A DNA stretch of 12,655 nt from Lachnospiraceae bacterium. GTDB lineage: Bacteria > Bacillota > Clostridia > Lachnospirales > Lachnospiraceae. This document shows positions 1 through 6,277 of the stretch, piece by piece. The stretch's first letter is position 1. Each line of letters opens with the position of its first letter. The translations under genes were made by a program, and so were the position numbers. The notes beneath the pieces are model-generated. The model was not told where the DNA came from and made no database searches. It was given only the letters and a program-made list of their open reading frames with translations. The stretch lies in the NCBI GenBank assembly GCA_014804185.1, contig JAAVAG010000154.1:1-12655 (forward strand). Reading direction: 5' to 3'.

Positions 1-947
1 GAAAACTCTTTCTTATATACCCTCGGCGTCACCAGCGCGTCAAAGACATCCGCAACGGCTACCACCTGAGCGCTGAGCGGAATCTCGTCCTGCGCCAGCT
101 TATCGGGATATCCTTTCCCGTCCCATCTCTCGTGGTGATGACGGCATATATCATAACAATACCGGTAAAATTCACTGTTCTGATTCTTGTATGTTTTTTC
201 CAGAAGTTCGCAGCCGATGACGGTGTGCGACTTCATGATCTCAAATTCCTCCGGATCCAGGCGTCCCGGTTTCAGGAGAATAGCGTCCGGAATTCCGATC
301 TTCCCCAGATCATGCAGAACGGAAGCCGCCGCGATTTCCTCCACCTGAACAGGCGTTATTCCGTACTGAGGAAAATACTCCATCAGATATTTCAGCATGA
401 TTTTGGTAAAATATTTGATTCTCTTTGTATGCTCTCCTGTCTCGGCGCTTCTGGTTTCCACAGCAGAACTGAGCACATCCACCATAAACTCATTATTCTC
501 ACGTATGGCTTTCTCCTGTGCCCGTATGGCCTCCTCCTGTTCTTTCAGCCGCAGCTTCATATTGCGCTCGTTCTGATACAGTTCAATGATATTATGACTT
601 CTTCTCTTGACAATATGCGGATAAAAGGGCTTGTGCATTACGTCCGCCACGCCGTAGGCATATGCCTGGTCATCGCTGTTTAAGGCATCCTCCCCGGTAA
701 TCAGGATCACAGGAATCTCTTTCAGTAAATCATGCTCCTGCATATATTCCAATACTTTGAAACCGTCCATGACAGGCATGACCACATCCAGCAGCATCAA
801 AACAATATTCTGATTATTCTCAAGAAGCCGGATCGCCTCCTGGCCGTTTGATGCTTCCAGCGTCTCGTATTCGTCCAGAAACATCTCCTCCAGTATCGCG
901 CGGTTTATTTCCTCATCATCAACAATCAAGATCCGCTGCCTTTCCAT
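1..947 (-). CDS. Response regulator with HD-GYP phosphodiesterase-type output domain (partial, 3' end outside window)
   Basis: This is a two-domain signalling protein, read leftwards and cut by the window edge after about 315 residues. Residues 1-120 form a CheY-like receiver with the acidic pair D10/D11, phospho-acceptor D54 in LLDVVMP, T84 and K106. A charged, probably coiled linker follows at about 125-154. The HD-GYP domain starts near 155, with H212-D213 in VLHDLGKIGIP, H241, and HHERWDGKGYP at 271-281, so both the HD pair and the GYP signature are present. The visible end, RVYKKEFS, matches the family's conserved R-YK-FS stretch, so only a short tail is missing. Proteins of this design usually hydrolyse cyclic di-GMP under control of a histidine kinase; the substrate here is inferred, and no kinase gene is in view. 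The ATG at 947 has AGGAG at 954-958, 6 nt upstream. It is cytoplasmic and has its own promoter. Confidence 0.93.
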   Translation of the reverse strand, partial: MERQRILIVDDEEINRAILEEMFLDEYETLEASNGQEAIRLLENNQNIVLMLLDVVMPVMDGFKVLEYMQEHDLLKEIPVILITGEDALNSDDQAYAYGVADVMHKPFYPHIVKRRSHNIIELYQNERNMKLRLKEQEEAIRAQEKAIRENNEFMVDVLSSAVETRSAETGEHTKRIKYFTKIMLKYLMEYFPQYGITPVQVEEIAAASVLHDLGKIGIPDAILLKPGRLDPEEFEIMKSHTVIGCELLEKTYKNQNSEFYRYCYDICRHHHERWDGKGYPDKLAQDEIPLSAQVVAVADVFDALVTPRVYKKEF

Positions 948-997
948 AGGCCTCTCCTCTTCATTTTCTGTATAACTTTACTACTCCCCTACCATTT

Positions 998-1026
998 AAG
1001 ATACTACGTTTCTCCATAATTGTCAA
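998..1026 (-). promoter_or_regulatory. Sigma-A type promoter of the HD-GYP gene
   Basis: On the minus strand a perfect TTGACA -35 (1026-1021) is followed by a 17-nt spacer and TATCTT (1003-998, four of six consensus bases). Transcription would start near 991, giving a leader of about 44 nt before the ATG at 947. The -35 lies in the second copy of a 13-bp direct repeat. Confidence 0.6.
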
Positions 1027-1049
1027 TTCTCATAAGTGTCAATTCTCAT
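1021..1049. repeat. Two 13-bp direct repeats (TGTCAATTCTCAT) at the HD-GYP promoter
   Basis: TGTCAATTCTCAT occurs at 1021-1033 and again, identical, at 1037-1049, with a 16-bp period. Read on the minus strand, each copy ends in TTGACA, so each could offer a -35 box; only the copy at 1021-1033 has a reasonable -10 at the right distance. The arrangement could be a tandem activator or repressor site, or a local duplication. Confidence 0.6.
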
Positions 1050-1070
1050 GAAACCGGCCTGCTTCCTCTT

Positions 1071-1985
1071 CTATCTTATATACTCTTCTTTCATCCTCTG
1101 CGTGATTCTGCGAAGCATCCGAACCTCCTCCATGGCCGTCCGGTTCAGTTCGCCGGCATCCCGGACACGGCAGCAGGTCTGCATATGCAGCCCCTCCTCC
1201 TGCAGATAAAATTTCGCGTTCACCGGGTAGACCTGTCTCTCAATCAGGGCACATATAGTCAGCCGGTCCGAAAGCCCGGTCAGATCCTCCGAGGCATAAT
1301 CCTCACAGAGTTTCCTGTACAGCGACCCCTGCATGTTTGCCATCACGCCGCTGTACCCGGCGGCTCCCGCCCGCAGAGATTCCAGCAGAGTAGCCGTGTT
1401 GGCATTATAGACTTTCAGATTGGTACCCCGGCATACCTCCAGTTTATCCTTTATATTCTCTATATCACAGCTGGTATCTTTCAGAAAATAGAACCGTCCC
1501 GTATCCGCGCACCATCCGGCCATCTCTTTCGACAGCACCCTTTTATACGGATAAGGGCATTCATAAAAGCCCAGCTTTATGTCCTCCGGCAGCTTCTCCA
1601 GCAGTCTCTCCAGATTTTTCAGCCAGACCTGGTCACTGTCCTCTTTTGCAGCCAGCCGGTTGGTAATGAGGATCACCGCATCCACCCCTGTCTCTCCCAT
1701 CAGGCACAGTTCCTGCGCCTGATCCTCCAGCCTGTCGCTGATATGCCCGGAAGCGATAACAGGCAGATTTCCCGCCTTTTGTTTGACAAACCGCGCGATC
1801 TGCACGCGCTCCTCCAGACTCAGATAAAACATTTCACTGGACTGACAGACCGCAAACAGGCCGGATACACCCTCCCCGCGGTACCATTCGATCAATTCCT
1901 CCAAAGCGGCATAGTCCACTTTGTTGTCCTCCGTAAAGGGCGTCAGCATGACCGGCCACACTCCGCCCGGAAAATGATTTTCCAT
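1071..1985 (-). CDS. DapA/NanA-superfamily (class I aldolase-type) lyase or dehydratase
   Basis: A 304-residue protein of the dihydrodipicolinate synthase / N-acetylneuraminate lyase superfamily, a cytoplasmic TIM barrel that works through a lysine Schiff base with a 2-keto acid. K169 in FLKDTS is the expected Schiff-base lysine and Y141 in FYECPYPY the expected catalytic tyrosine; their 28-residue spacing equals that in E. coli DapA and NanA. The usual G-[ST]-T-G-E carboxylate-binding motif is replaced by Q48-S-S-E51, preceded by C47, so true DapA function is unlikely. It is the last gene of an operon with two glycosidases, suggesting cleavage or dehydration of a sugar-derived keto acid; the substrate is unknown. 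The ATG at 1985 lies 7 nt from AGGAGG (1993-1998). The adjacent ATG at 1988 is also possible, with a 4-nt spacer. Either start overlaps the stop of the GH43 gene, implying coupled translation. Confidence 0.85.
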   Translation of the reverse strand: MENHFPGGVWPVMLTPFTEDNKVDYAALEELIEWYRGEGVSGLFAVCQSSEMFYLSLEERVQIARFVKQKAGNLPVIASGHISDRLEDQAQELCLMGETGVDAVILITNRLAAKEDSDQVWLKNLERLLEKLPEDIKLGFYECPYPYKRVLSKEMAGWCADTGRFYFLKDTSCDIENIKDKLEVCRGTNLKVYNANTATLLESLRAGAAGYSGVMANMQGSLYRKLCEDYASEDLTGLSDRLTICALIERQVYPVNAKFYLQEEGLHMQTCCRVRDAGELNRTAMEEVRMLRRITQRMKEEYIR

Positions 1986-2914
1986 CATAGCTCCTCCTTG
2001 TATTCGCGATACTCCCTCATGAGATTTTTCCCCGGCATGGGCTGGGGTGTTATGGTAGGTCCCGAAGTAACCAACCGCCCATTTTCCCAATACAATCTGT
2101 CCAGGGCCAGCTGACGAGGATGTATCCTCCCGTCAGGTGCCGCATGTGTATGATAAAGCAAATACATCTCCCCTCCGGGTGTATGGACAATACAATGATG
2201 ACCGCAGCCGCTTATCTTCTCATTTCCTATCAAAATCGGATTTTCAGAACATCTGTGGTATTCTCCCAATGGCGCATCACTGACAGCAGCAGCAACGCAG
2301 TAATTTGGACTCTGATAATGACTGCCCGAATAAGTCAGATAATAAAGGCCATCCCTGCAAAGCATATAAGGCGCTTCAACCACAGGAGCCTGGCAGCATT
2401 CATAAGGCTCCTCGGCCACAAACAGAAGCCGCTCACTGTCACGGACGGGCATCAGAGTCAAAATATCCAATTGACAGCCATACAATCCATACCTGTGCCC
2501 CTCTCTCCAGCTGACATAATATAAATATAAGCTTCCATCTGTATCCTGAAAAATATGACCATCGATCGAACAATCAAACAGCCAATGTTCCTCTGGGACA
2601 AATGGACCTTCAGGCTGTTTTGCTACCGCCAGTCCCAGATGCTCCTCCACAGACGCCGCCATGATATAACGGCTTCCTATCTTCTTGACATCCGGAGCCC
2701 AGTAATTTTTCTTAAAATTCCATGCCTCTGTAAGCGCCATACCCCTTTTTTCCCAGTGGACTAAATCCGCGGAACTGTATACCTCATATCCTCTCTCTAC
2801 ATGATAGGAAGTAGCATACAGATAATAAATACCATTTTCATAATATACATCCGGGTCGGCATAGCCCTTTAAAATAGGATTCTGATAATATAATGCAGTT
2901 TCTTTTGTATTCAT
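1985..2914 (-). CDS. Glycoside hydrolase family 43-type enzyme, cytoplasmic
   Basis: A 309-residue five-bladed beta-propeller glycosidase of the GH43 type. All three expected catalytic acids are visible: D20 in GYADPDVY (general base), D117 in SIDGHIF (pKa modulator) and E179 in VVEAPYM (general acid). Other family marks are DLVHW at 49-53 and YWAPDV at 70-75. No signal peptide or carbohydrate-binding module is seen and the length is that of a bare catalytic domain, so it probably acts in the cytosol on imported oligosaccharides. GH43 members are mostly alpha-L-arabinofuranosidases, beta-xylosidases or arabinanases, with some galactosidases; the specificity cannot be read from the sequence. 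The ATG at 2914 has AGGAG 8 nt upstream. The gene lies 54 bp after the first glycosidase and its stop overlaps the lyase start. Confidence 0.9.
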   Translation of the reverse strand: MNTKETALYYQNPILKGYADPDVYYENGIYYLYATSYHVERGYEVYSSADLVHWEKRGMALTEAWNFKKNYWAPDVKKIGSRYIMAASVEEHLGLAVAKQPEGPFVPEEHWLFDCSIDGHIFQDTDGSLYLYYVSWREGHRYGLYGCQLDILTLMPVRDSERLLFVAEEPYECCQAPVVEAPYMLCRDGLYYLTYSGSHYQSPNYCVAAAVSDAPLGEYHRCSENPILIGNEKISGCGHHCIVHTPGGEMYLLYHTHAAPDGRIHPRQLALDRLYWENGRLVTSGPTITPQPMPGKNLMREYREYKEEL

Positions 2915-2968
2915 TTATGAAATATCTCCTGTCTTCCATTCGTACCATACCATTGAGCAAATTTCTGT

Positions 2969-3871
2969 TTATTTCATAATATACGGAATTCCGTCTTCAA
3001 ACCCAATCTCCACCCTGGACAGATACCAGGATTTCCCATTGTCATTGTTTCCCTGAAAAAAAAGATAGATCCGCCCGTCCTCATCCTCAAACACATAAGG
3101 ATGTCCTGACTCCGAGGCATTCCAGCTTCCTTCTTCTCCATTTCTCATAAATGGTTCATCCTGCAGTCTACGAAAGTGAATGCCGTCTTCACTTACAGCC
3201 ACTCCGATCTGCTGTGGACAATTGTTGTAAGCTCCCCCATAAAACAGATATATCTTACCGCCTTTTGCAATAGCAGCCGCAGCTTCAATGCATTCCTGTT
3301 CCCACTCAAGCTCCGGTCTTAAAATACTTTCTTCGCAGCATTGTACCCAGCTATCCCGCTCAAACCGACCGTCCAGAGGGCATTTACTCACCCCCTGCAT
3401 CTGAATCTTTCCTTCCGGATCCCTGGTTGCAAAATACAGGAACAATTCCTGATGAAACACACAGACATCCGCATCGATAGCCCTTCCGTTGTTCCAGTTC
3501 CCCTGCGCCCTCACAATTGGATTGGACAAATTTCTGATAAAATGAATCCCATCTTCCGACCAGGCATGACAGATTGCATCCTTTTCAAAACGGCCGTAAG
3601 TCTGATAAAATAAATGTACCTTTCCCTGATACACAAGAGCTCCAGGTGCGCCGATTCCCGCGGCTTCCAATTCCCCTTCTTCTTCAATTTCACCGACTCT
3701 TTCCCAGTTTTCCAGATCAGTACTCCTCGCAATCCCGATTCCAAGTTTATTCTTTCCGTCCTGCAGAAATGTGAGAATGGAGTAATACATCAGGTATGTT
3801 CCGCCGAATCGGACTACCGCCGGATCCTTCGCAAAATTGTGTCCCTTGGATGTATCCGTATACATCATCAT
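2969..3871 (-). CDS. Five-bladed-propeller glycosidase (GH43/GH32/GH117/GH130-like)
   Basis: A 300-residue propeller-type glycosidase and first gene of the leftward operon. Candidate catalytic acids fall in the spacing typical of the fold: D16 in AKDPAVV, D133 or D135 in AIDADVCVF, and E196 in CIEAAAAI. Repeated blade motifs are visible, such as STDLENW (50-56), SEDGIHF (105-111 and again in the C-terminal half), and G-I/V-Y-L-F-Y strands. No signal peptide is present, so it is probably cytoplasmic. It resembles GH43-like proteins but diverges from its neighbour, and the family (43, 32, 117 or 130) is not settled. Three ATGs in a row open the frame; 3871 is chosen because AGGAG at 3882-3886 is 10 nt upstream and the others lie further away. 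It follows a consensus promoter and a possible operator. Confidence 0.82.
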   Translation of the reverse strand: MMMYTDTSKGHNFAKDPAVVRFGGTYLMYYSILTFLQDGKNKLGIGIARSTDLENWERVGEIEEEGELEAAGIGAPGALVYQGKVHLFYQTYGRFEKDAICHAWSEDGIHFIRNLSNPIVRAQGNWNNGRAIDADVCVFHQELFLYFATRDPEGKIQMQGVSKCPLDGRFERDSWVQCCEESILRPELEWEQECIEAAAAIAKGGKIYLFYGGAYNNCPQQIGVAVSEDGIHFRRLQDEPFMRNGEEGSWNASESGHPYVFEDEDGRIYLFFQGNNDNGKSWYLSRVEIGFEDGIPYIMK

Positions 3872-3933
3872 TTTTGTTTTTCTCCTGTTGCCTATTTAAG
3901 TATTATTTCATATCCGGCGCTGCCTGCCCTTTA

Positions 3934-3960
3934 TGCAGTCCATACCAGGTATCCGATGCA
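3934..3960. promoter_or_regulatory. Operator-like 27-bp dyad at the start of the glycosidase operon
   Basis: The stretch reads TGCA-N4-ATACC-A-GGTAT-N4-TGCA and is exactly symmetrical about position 3947. It begins where transcription from the promoter at 3966-3995 should start, a common place for a repressor operator. No regulator gene for it is present in the window, so the binding protein is unknown. Confidence 0.4.
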
Positions 3961-3965
3961 AAACA

Positions 3966-3995
3966 ATTATACCCCCCATCCTCTGTCACTGTCAA
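3966..3995 (-). promoter_or_regulatory. Consensus sigma-A promoter of the glycosidase/lyase operon
   Basis: On the minus strand a perfect TTGACA (3995-3990) and a perfect TATAAT (3971-3966) are separated by 18 nt, with a G-run just before the -10 box. The predicted start is near 3959, giving a leader of about 88 nt before the ATG at 3871. The -35 box begins only 10 nt after the bioB stop and no terminator is seen between, so read-through from bioYB is possible. Confidence 0.85.
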
Positions 3996-4004
3996 ACAGG
4001 GATT

Positions 4005-4982
4005 TTATAAATCATAGACCGGCGTCACATCTCTCCCAAGTTCCCGTAACATTTGCTTATCGCTGCGGATTGTTGCACGGGCGGCTGTAGTAAGCATATT
4101 GCCGGTAATAGAAGCGGATGCGCCTGATCGAAAGGCCAGTTCGCCATCATTTGTGAGCAGTGCGCGTCCTGCCGCCAAACGGATATTGGCATCAGGATTG
4201 ATATAGCGGAAAAATCCAATGGTTCTTAAAATATCGCTTTCCGTAAGCGGCGGCTGATTCTCCAAAGGTGTACCGGAAATCGGCATCAGAGCATTGATGG
4301 GAATGGAATCAATGCCCAGTTCTGCCAGACTGATTGCCATATCCAGCCGATCTTCCCATGTTTCGCCCATACCAATAATTCCGCCGGAGCAGGCGCACAT
4401 ACCTTCTGCTTTCACCCGTTTTAAAGTTTCCACCTTCTGCTCATAAGTGTGGGTCGTACAGATATAAGGGAAATAACGCCGGGAAGTTTCAATATTGTGG
4501 TGATAGCTGGTCACACCCGCCTGGTGGAGTTTGTGCAGCTGTTCCGCGGTAAGAAACCCCATAGATGCGCACAAGTCAATTTTGCACTCCGCATGCATTC
4601 TTTCAAATGCATGGAGCGCTTTCTGAAATTCCTCCCCGGTCAGCGCTCTGCCCGCAGTTACAATCGAGAAACGGTCCACGCCTTCACTTTCATTCAGCCT
4701 GCATGCGTTCACAATGGTTTCTTCCGGAAGAAAATCGTACACCTCACAGCCTGTATGGTGATGAGCGGACTGTGCACAATATTTGCAGTCTTCCGGACAG
4801 CGACCGCTGCGGCCATTGATGATGGAGCAGAGATCCACTTTTTCACCAACATAATAAGATCGAATACGGTCTGCTCCTTCACAAAGTTTTTGCAAATCAC
4901 AGTTAAGAAATATGCTTAAGTCATCCTGTCTGCTGATACGTCTGCCCTCGATAATTTTTTCTGCCAATGTAATGATATCCAT
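4005..4982 (-). CDS. bioB: Biotin synthase (radical SAM), probably the anaerobe type
   Basis: Biotin synthase, 325 residues, inserts sulfur into dethiobiotin in the last step of biotin synthesis. The radical-SAM cluster motif is C62-PED-C66-KY-C69. HHNIETS (161-167), CSGGIIGMGE (198-207), PINALMPISGTPL (228-240) and RLAAGR (268-273) fit the family. Of the cysteines that hold the sacrificial 2Fe-2S cluster in E. coli, C128 and C188 have counterparts at C138 and C198, but the position of C97 (RFC in E. coli) is serine S106 (RFSIV), and an extra cysteine C196 makes a CAC motif. This fits the recently described anaerobe-type BioB with a different auxiliary cluster rather than a dead enzyme. The ATG at 4982 has GAGGAG 9 nt upstream, inside the end of bioY, with 6 bp between the genes. 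Confidence 0.95.
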   Translation of the reverse strand: MDIITLAEKIIEGRRISRQDDLSIFLNCDLQKLCEGADRIRSYYVGEKVDLCSIINGRSGRCPEDCKYCAQSAHHHTGCEVYDFLPEETIVNACRLNESEGVDRFSIVTAGRALTGEEFQKALHAFERMHAECKIDLCASMGFLTAEQLHKLHQAGVTSYHHNIETSRRYFPYICTTHTYEQKVETLKRVKAEGMCACSGGIIGMGETWEDRLDMAISLAELGIDSIPINALMPISGTPLENQPPLTESDILRTIGFFRYINPDANIRLAAGRALLTNDGELAFRSGASASITGNMLTTAARATIRSDKQMLRELGRDVTPVYDL

Positions 4983-4988
4983 ATAAAC

Positions 4989-5546
4989 TCACTCCTCTTT
5001 ATGTATTGATAACAGCCCCGCTTTGACCAGTGCATTACGGATTGCTTTCCCCATTGCTATTACAACCAATATCTTGATGACGTCAATAATAAGAAACGGA
5101 AATACGCATGTTGTAAGCGCATACCATATATCACACTGCATTTGGAAAACAAACCATACTACACAGCAAAAATAGGCCACCAACATAGCGGCCATCATGC
5201 CGATCATCGTGATGACTGTATGGTAATGGGAGCGCTCCATAACAAAACCGGCAATCAATGCCGTGAGGATAAAGCCTATCAGGAATCCACCGGTTGGGCC
5301 GGCTAATTTTGACAGTCCTCCCTGATAGCCGGAAAAAACAGGCACACCTGCCGCACCCAATAACAGATAGACAACATAGCTGATTGTGCCGCCCTTCATA
5401 CCAAGAAGGTAAACAGAAAGGAATATGGCAAAGTTTGTCAAAGAAACCGGAATGGGTCCGATCGGAATAGACATCGGCCCAAGCACACACATCAGCGCGG
5501 TCATCAATGCACAGGTAGTCAATTGATATACTTTTTGTTTTTTCAT
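4989..5546 (-). CDS. bioY: Biotin transporter substrate-binding membrane subunit (ECF-type S component)
   Basis: BioY, 185 residues, is the integral-membrane subunit that binds biotin and works alone or with the energising module of an energy-coupling-factor transporter. Signatures are GPIPVSLTNFAIFL near 29-42 and GAAGVPVFSGYQGG followed by LAGPTGGFLIGF near 65-90, with about six hydrophobic segments. An in-frame ATG exists at 5603, but it lies upstream of the predicted transcription start (near 5576). The ATG at 5546, with GGAGG 9 nt upstream, is therefore the better start and gives the usual family length. The gene is co-transcribed with bioB. No energising subunits are nearby, so a shared module elsewhere is likely. 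Expression is probably repressed by BirA with biotin. Confidence 0.94.
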   Translation of the reverse strand: MKKQKVYQLTTCALMTALMCVLGPMSIPIGPIPVSLTNFAIFLSVYLLGMKGGTISYVVYLLLGAAGVPVFSGYQGGLSKLAGPTGGFLIGFILTALIAGFVMERSHYHTVITMIGMMAAMLVAYFCCVVWFVFQMQCDIWYALTTCVFPFLIIDVIKILVVIAMGKAIRNALVKAGLLSIHKEE

Positions 5547-5582
5547 GTTATGGTTCCTCCGATTCAAGTTTTTCATAATAGA

Positions 5583-5610
5583 ATTATACACATCAGCTTT
5601 CAATTGTCAA
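5583..5610 (-). promoter_or_regulatory. Promoter of bioY-bioB
   Basis: On the minus strand, perfect TTGACA (5610-5605) and TATAAT (5588-5583) boxes are 16 nt apart. Transcription would start near 5576, about 30 nt before the bioY ATG. The -35 box lies within one half-site of a BirA-like dyad. Confidence 0.85.
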
Positions 5611-5633
5611 CCATATTTATTTTTGGTTTACAA
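5604..5633. promoter_or_regulatory. BirA-like operator overlapping the bioYB promoter
   Basis: The plus strand reads TTGTCAACC-N12-GGTTTACAA. The arms match as an inverted repeat in eight of nine positions and resemble the BirA half-site TTGTAAACC/GGTTTACAA known from bacterial biotin genes. The right arm on the minus strand contains the -35 box, so a bound repressor would block the promoter. The 12-nt gap is shorter than the 16 nt of the E. coli bio operator as I recall it. birA is not in this window. Confidence 0.75.
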
Positions 5634-5688
5634 TAATGGCATACGAAACAGGGTGCATTTCTGTCTGGATGAGAACATGAAATAATGC

Positions 5689-5694
5689 TATACT
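5689..5694 (+). promoter_or_regulatory. Possible extended -10 promoter of the first sigma gene
   Basis: TATACT at 5689-5694 is preceded by TGC, which makes an extended -10 element. The best -35 at 17-nt spacing is TGGATG (5666-5671), only three of six consensus bases. The start would fall near 5701, just before the ribosome site at 5712. An autoregulated ECF promoter cannot be excluded. Confidence 0.4.
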
Positions 5695-5722
5695 TATGAA
5701 AGAAGAATCAAAGGAGAAACTT

Positions 5723-6277
5723 ATGGAAGATACCGAAATCATCGCTTTGCTCTGGCAGCGCAGGGAATCCGCTCTGGATGAGATCATACGCCGGTATGGC
5801 ACGCTGCTGAAAAATTTCGCAAGGCAAATCCTTCCAACGGCGCAGGATGCCGAGGAATGTGTTAATGATACCCTGCTGGACATCTGGAATACCATCCCAC
5901 CAAAACGTCCCGCATCGATTGCTTCCTATGCCGTCATGCTGACCAGGCGGCGATCCATAGACCGTCTCCGCCGCCTGACGGCCCAAAAGCGGGGCGGAGG
6001 CGTCTACCTGGTCGCTCTGGATGAACTGGAGGACTGCATTCCCGGAGGCGCCGCATTTGATGAAGACGCCGACGAACTGCGGCAGGCCATAAACGATTTT
6101 CTTGTCGGACTGTCCGCCGAAGACCGAATCCTCTTCATGGGCCGCTACTTTGCTCTCGAATCCATAGAATCACTGGCGGAAAGCAGCCGGGTGACAAAAA
6201 ACACCATAAATATCCGTCTCTCCAGAATGCGGAACAAGCTGAAAAAACATCTGACGGAAAGGGGAATCTTCATATGA
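5723..6277 (+). CDS. ECF-like sigma-70 family RNA polymerase sigma factor
   Basis: A 184-residue alternative sigma factor with only regions 2 and 4. Region 2 covers about 15-90 and includes DAEECVNDTLLDIWN at 42-56, the -10 and core-binding helix, with the basic stretch RRRSIDRLRR after it. Region 4 covers about 131-182 and includes an SSRVTKNTINIRLSRMRNKL helix-turn-helix for the -35 box. The ATG at 5723 is preferred because AGGAG at 5712-5716 is 6 nt upstream; the upstream in-frame ATG at 5696 lacks such a site and lies before the predicted transcription start. The stop overlaps the next gene by 4 bp (ATGA), so sigma and its membrane partner are probably translated together and form a signal-controlled pair. 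The signal and regulon are unknown. Confidence 0.88.
   Translation: MEDTEIIALLWQRRESALDEIIRRYGTLLKNFARQILPTAQDAEECVNDTLLDIWNTIPPKRPASIASYAVMLTRRRSIDRLRRLTAQKRGGGVYLVALDELEDCIPGGAAFDEDADELRQAINDFLVGLSAEDRILFMGRYFALESIESLAESSRVTKNTINIRLSRMRNKLKKHLTERGIFI

Noticed and set aside
132..683. Plus-strand frame within the HD-GYP gene
   Set aside because: The opposite strand encodes an intact receiver plus HD-GYP protein; this frame is its shadow.
1988..2090. Longer start for the DapA-like gene at 2090
   Set aside because: The added residues overlap the GH43 coding region and do not belong to the family; AGGAGG at 1993-1998 points to 1985 or 1988.
1020..2114. A 364-codon plus-strand frame opposite the lyase gene
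   Set aside because: It is antisense to the DapA-like gene, has no ribosome site and its product resembles no family; the minus frame holds the catalytic motifs.
3996..4004. Terminator after bioB
   Set aside because: No hairpin with a T-run is present; the next promoter starts within 10 nt of the stop.
5547..5603. Longer bioY start at 5603
   Set aside because: It lies inside the operator/promoter region, upstream of the predicted transcription start, and lacks a ribosome site; the ATG at 5546 fits the family length.
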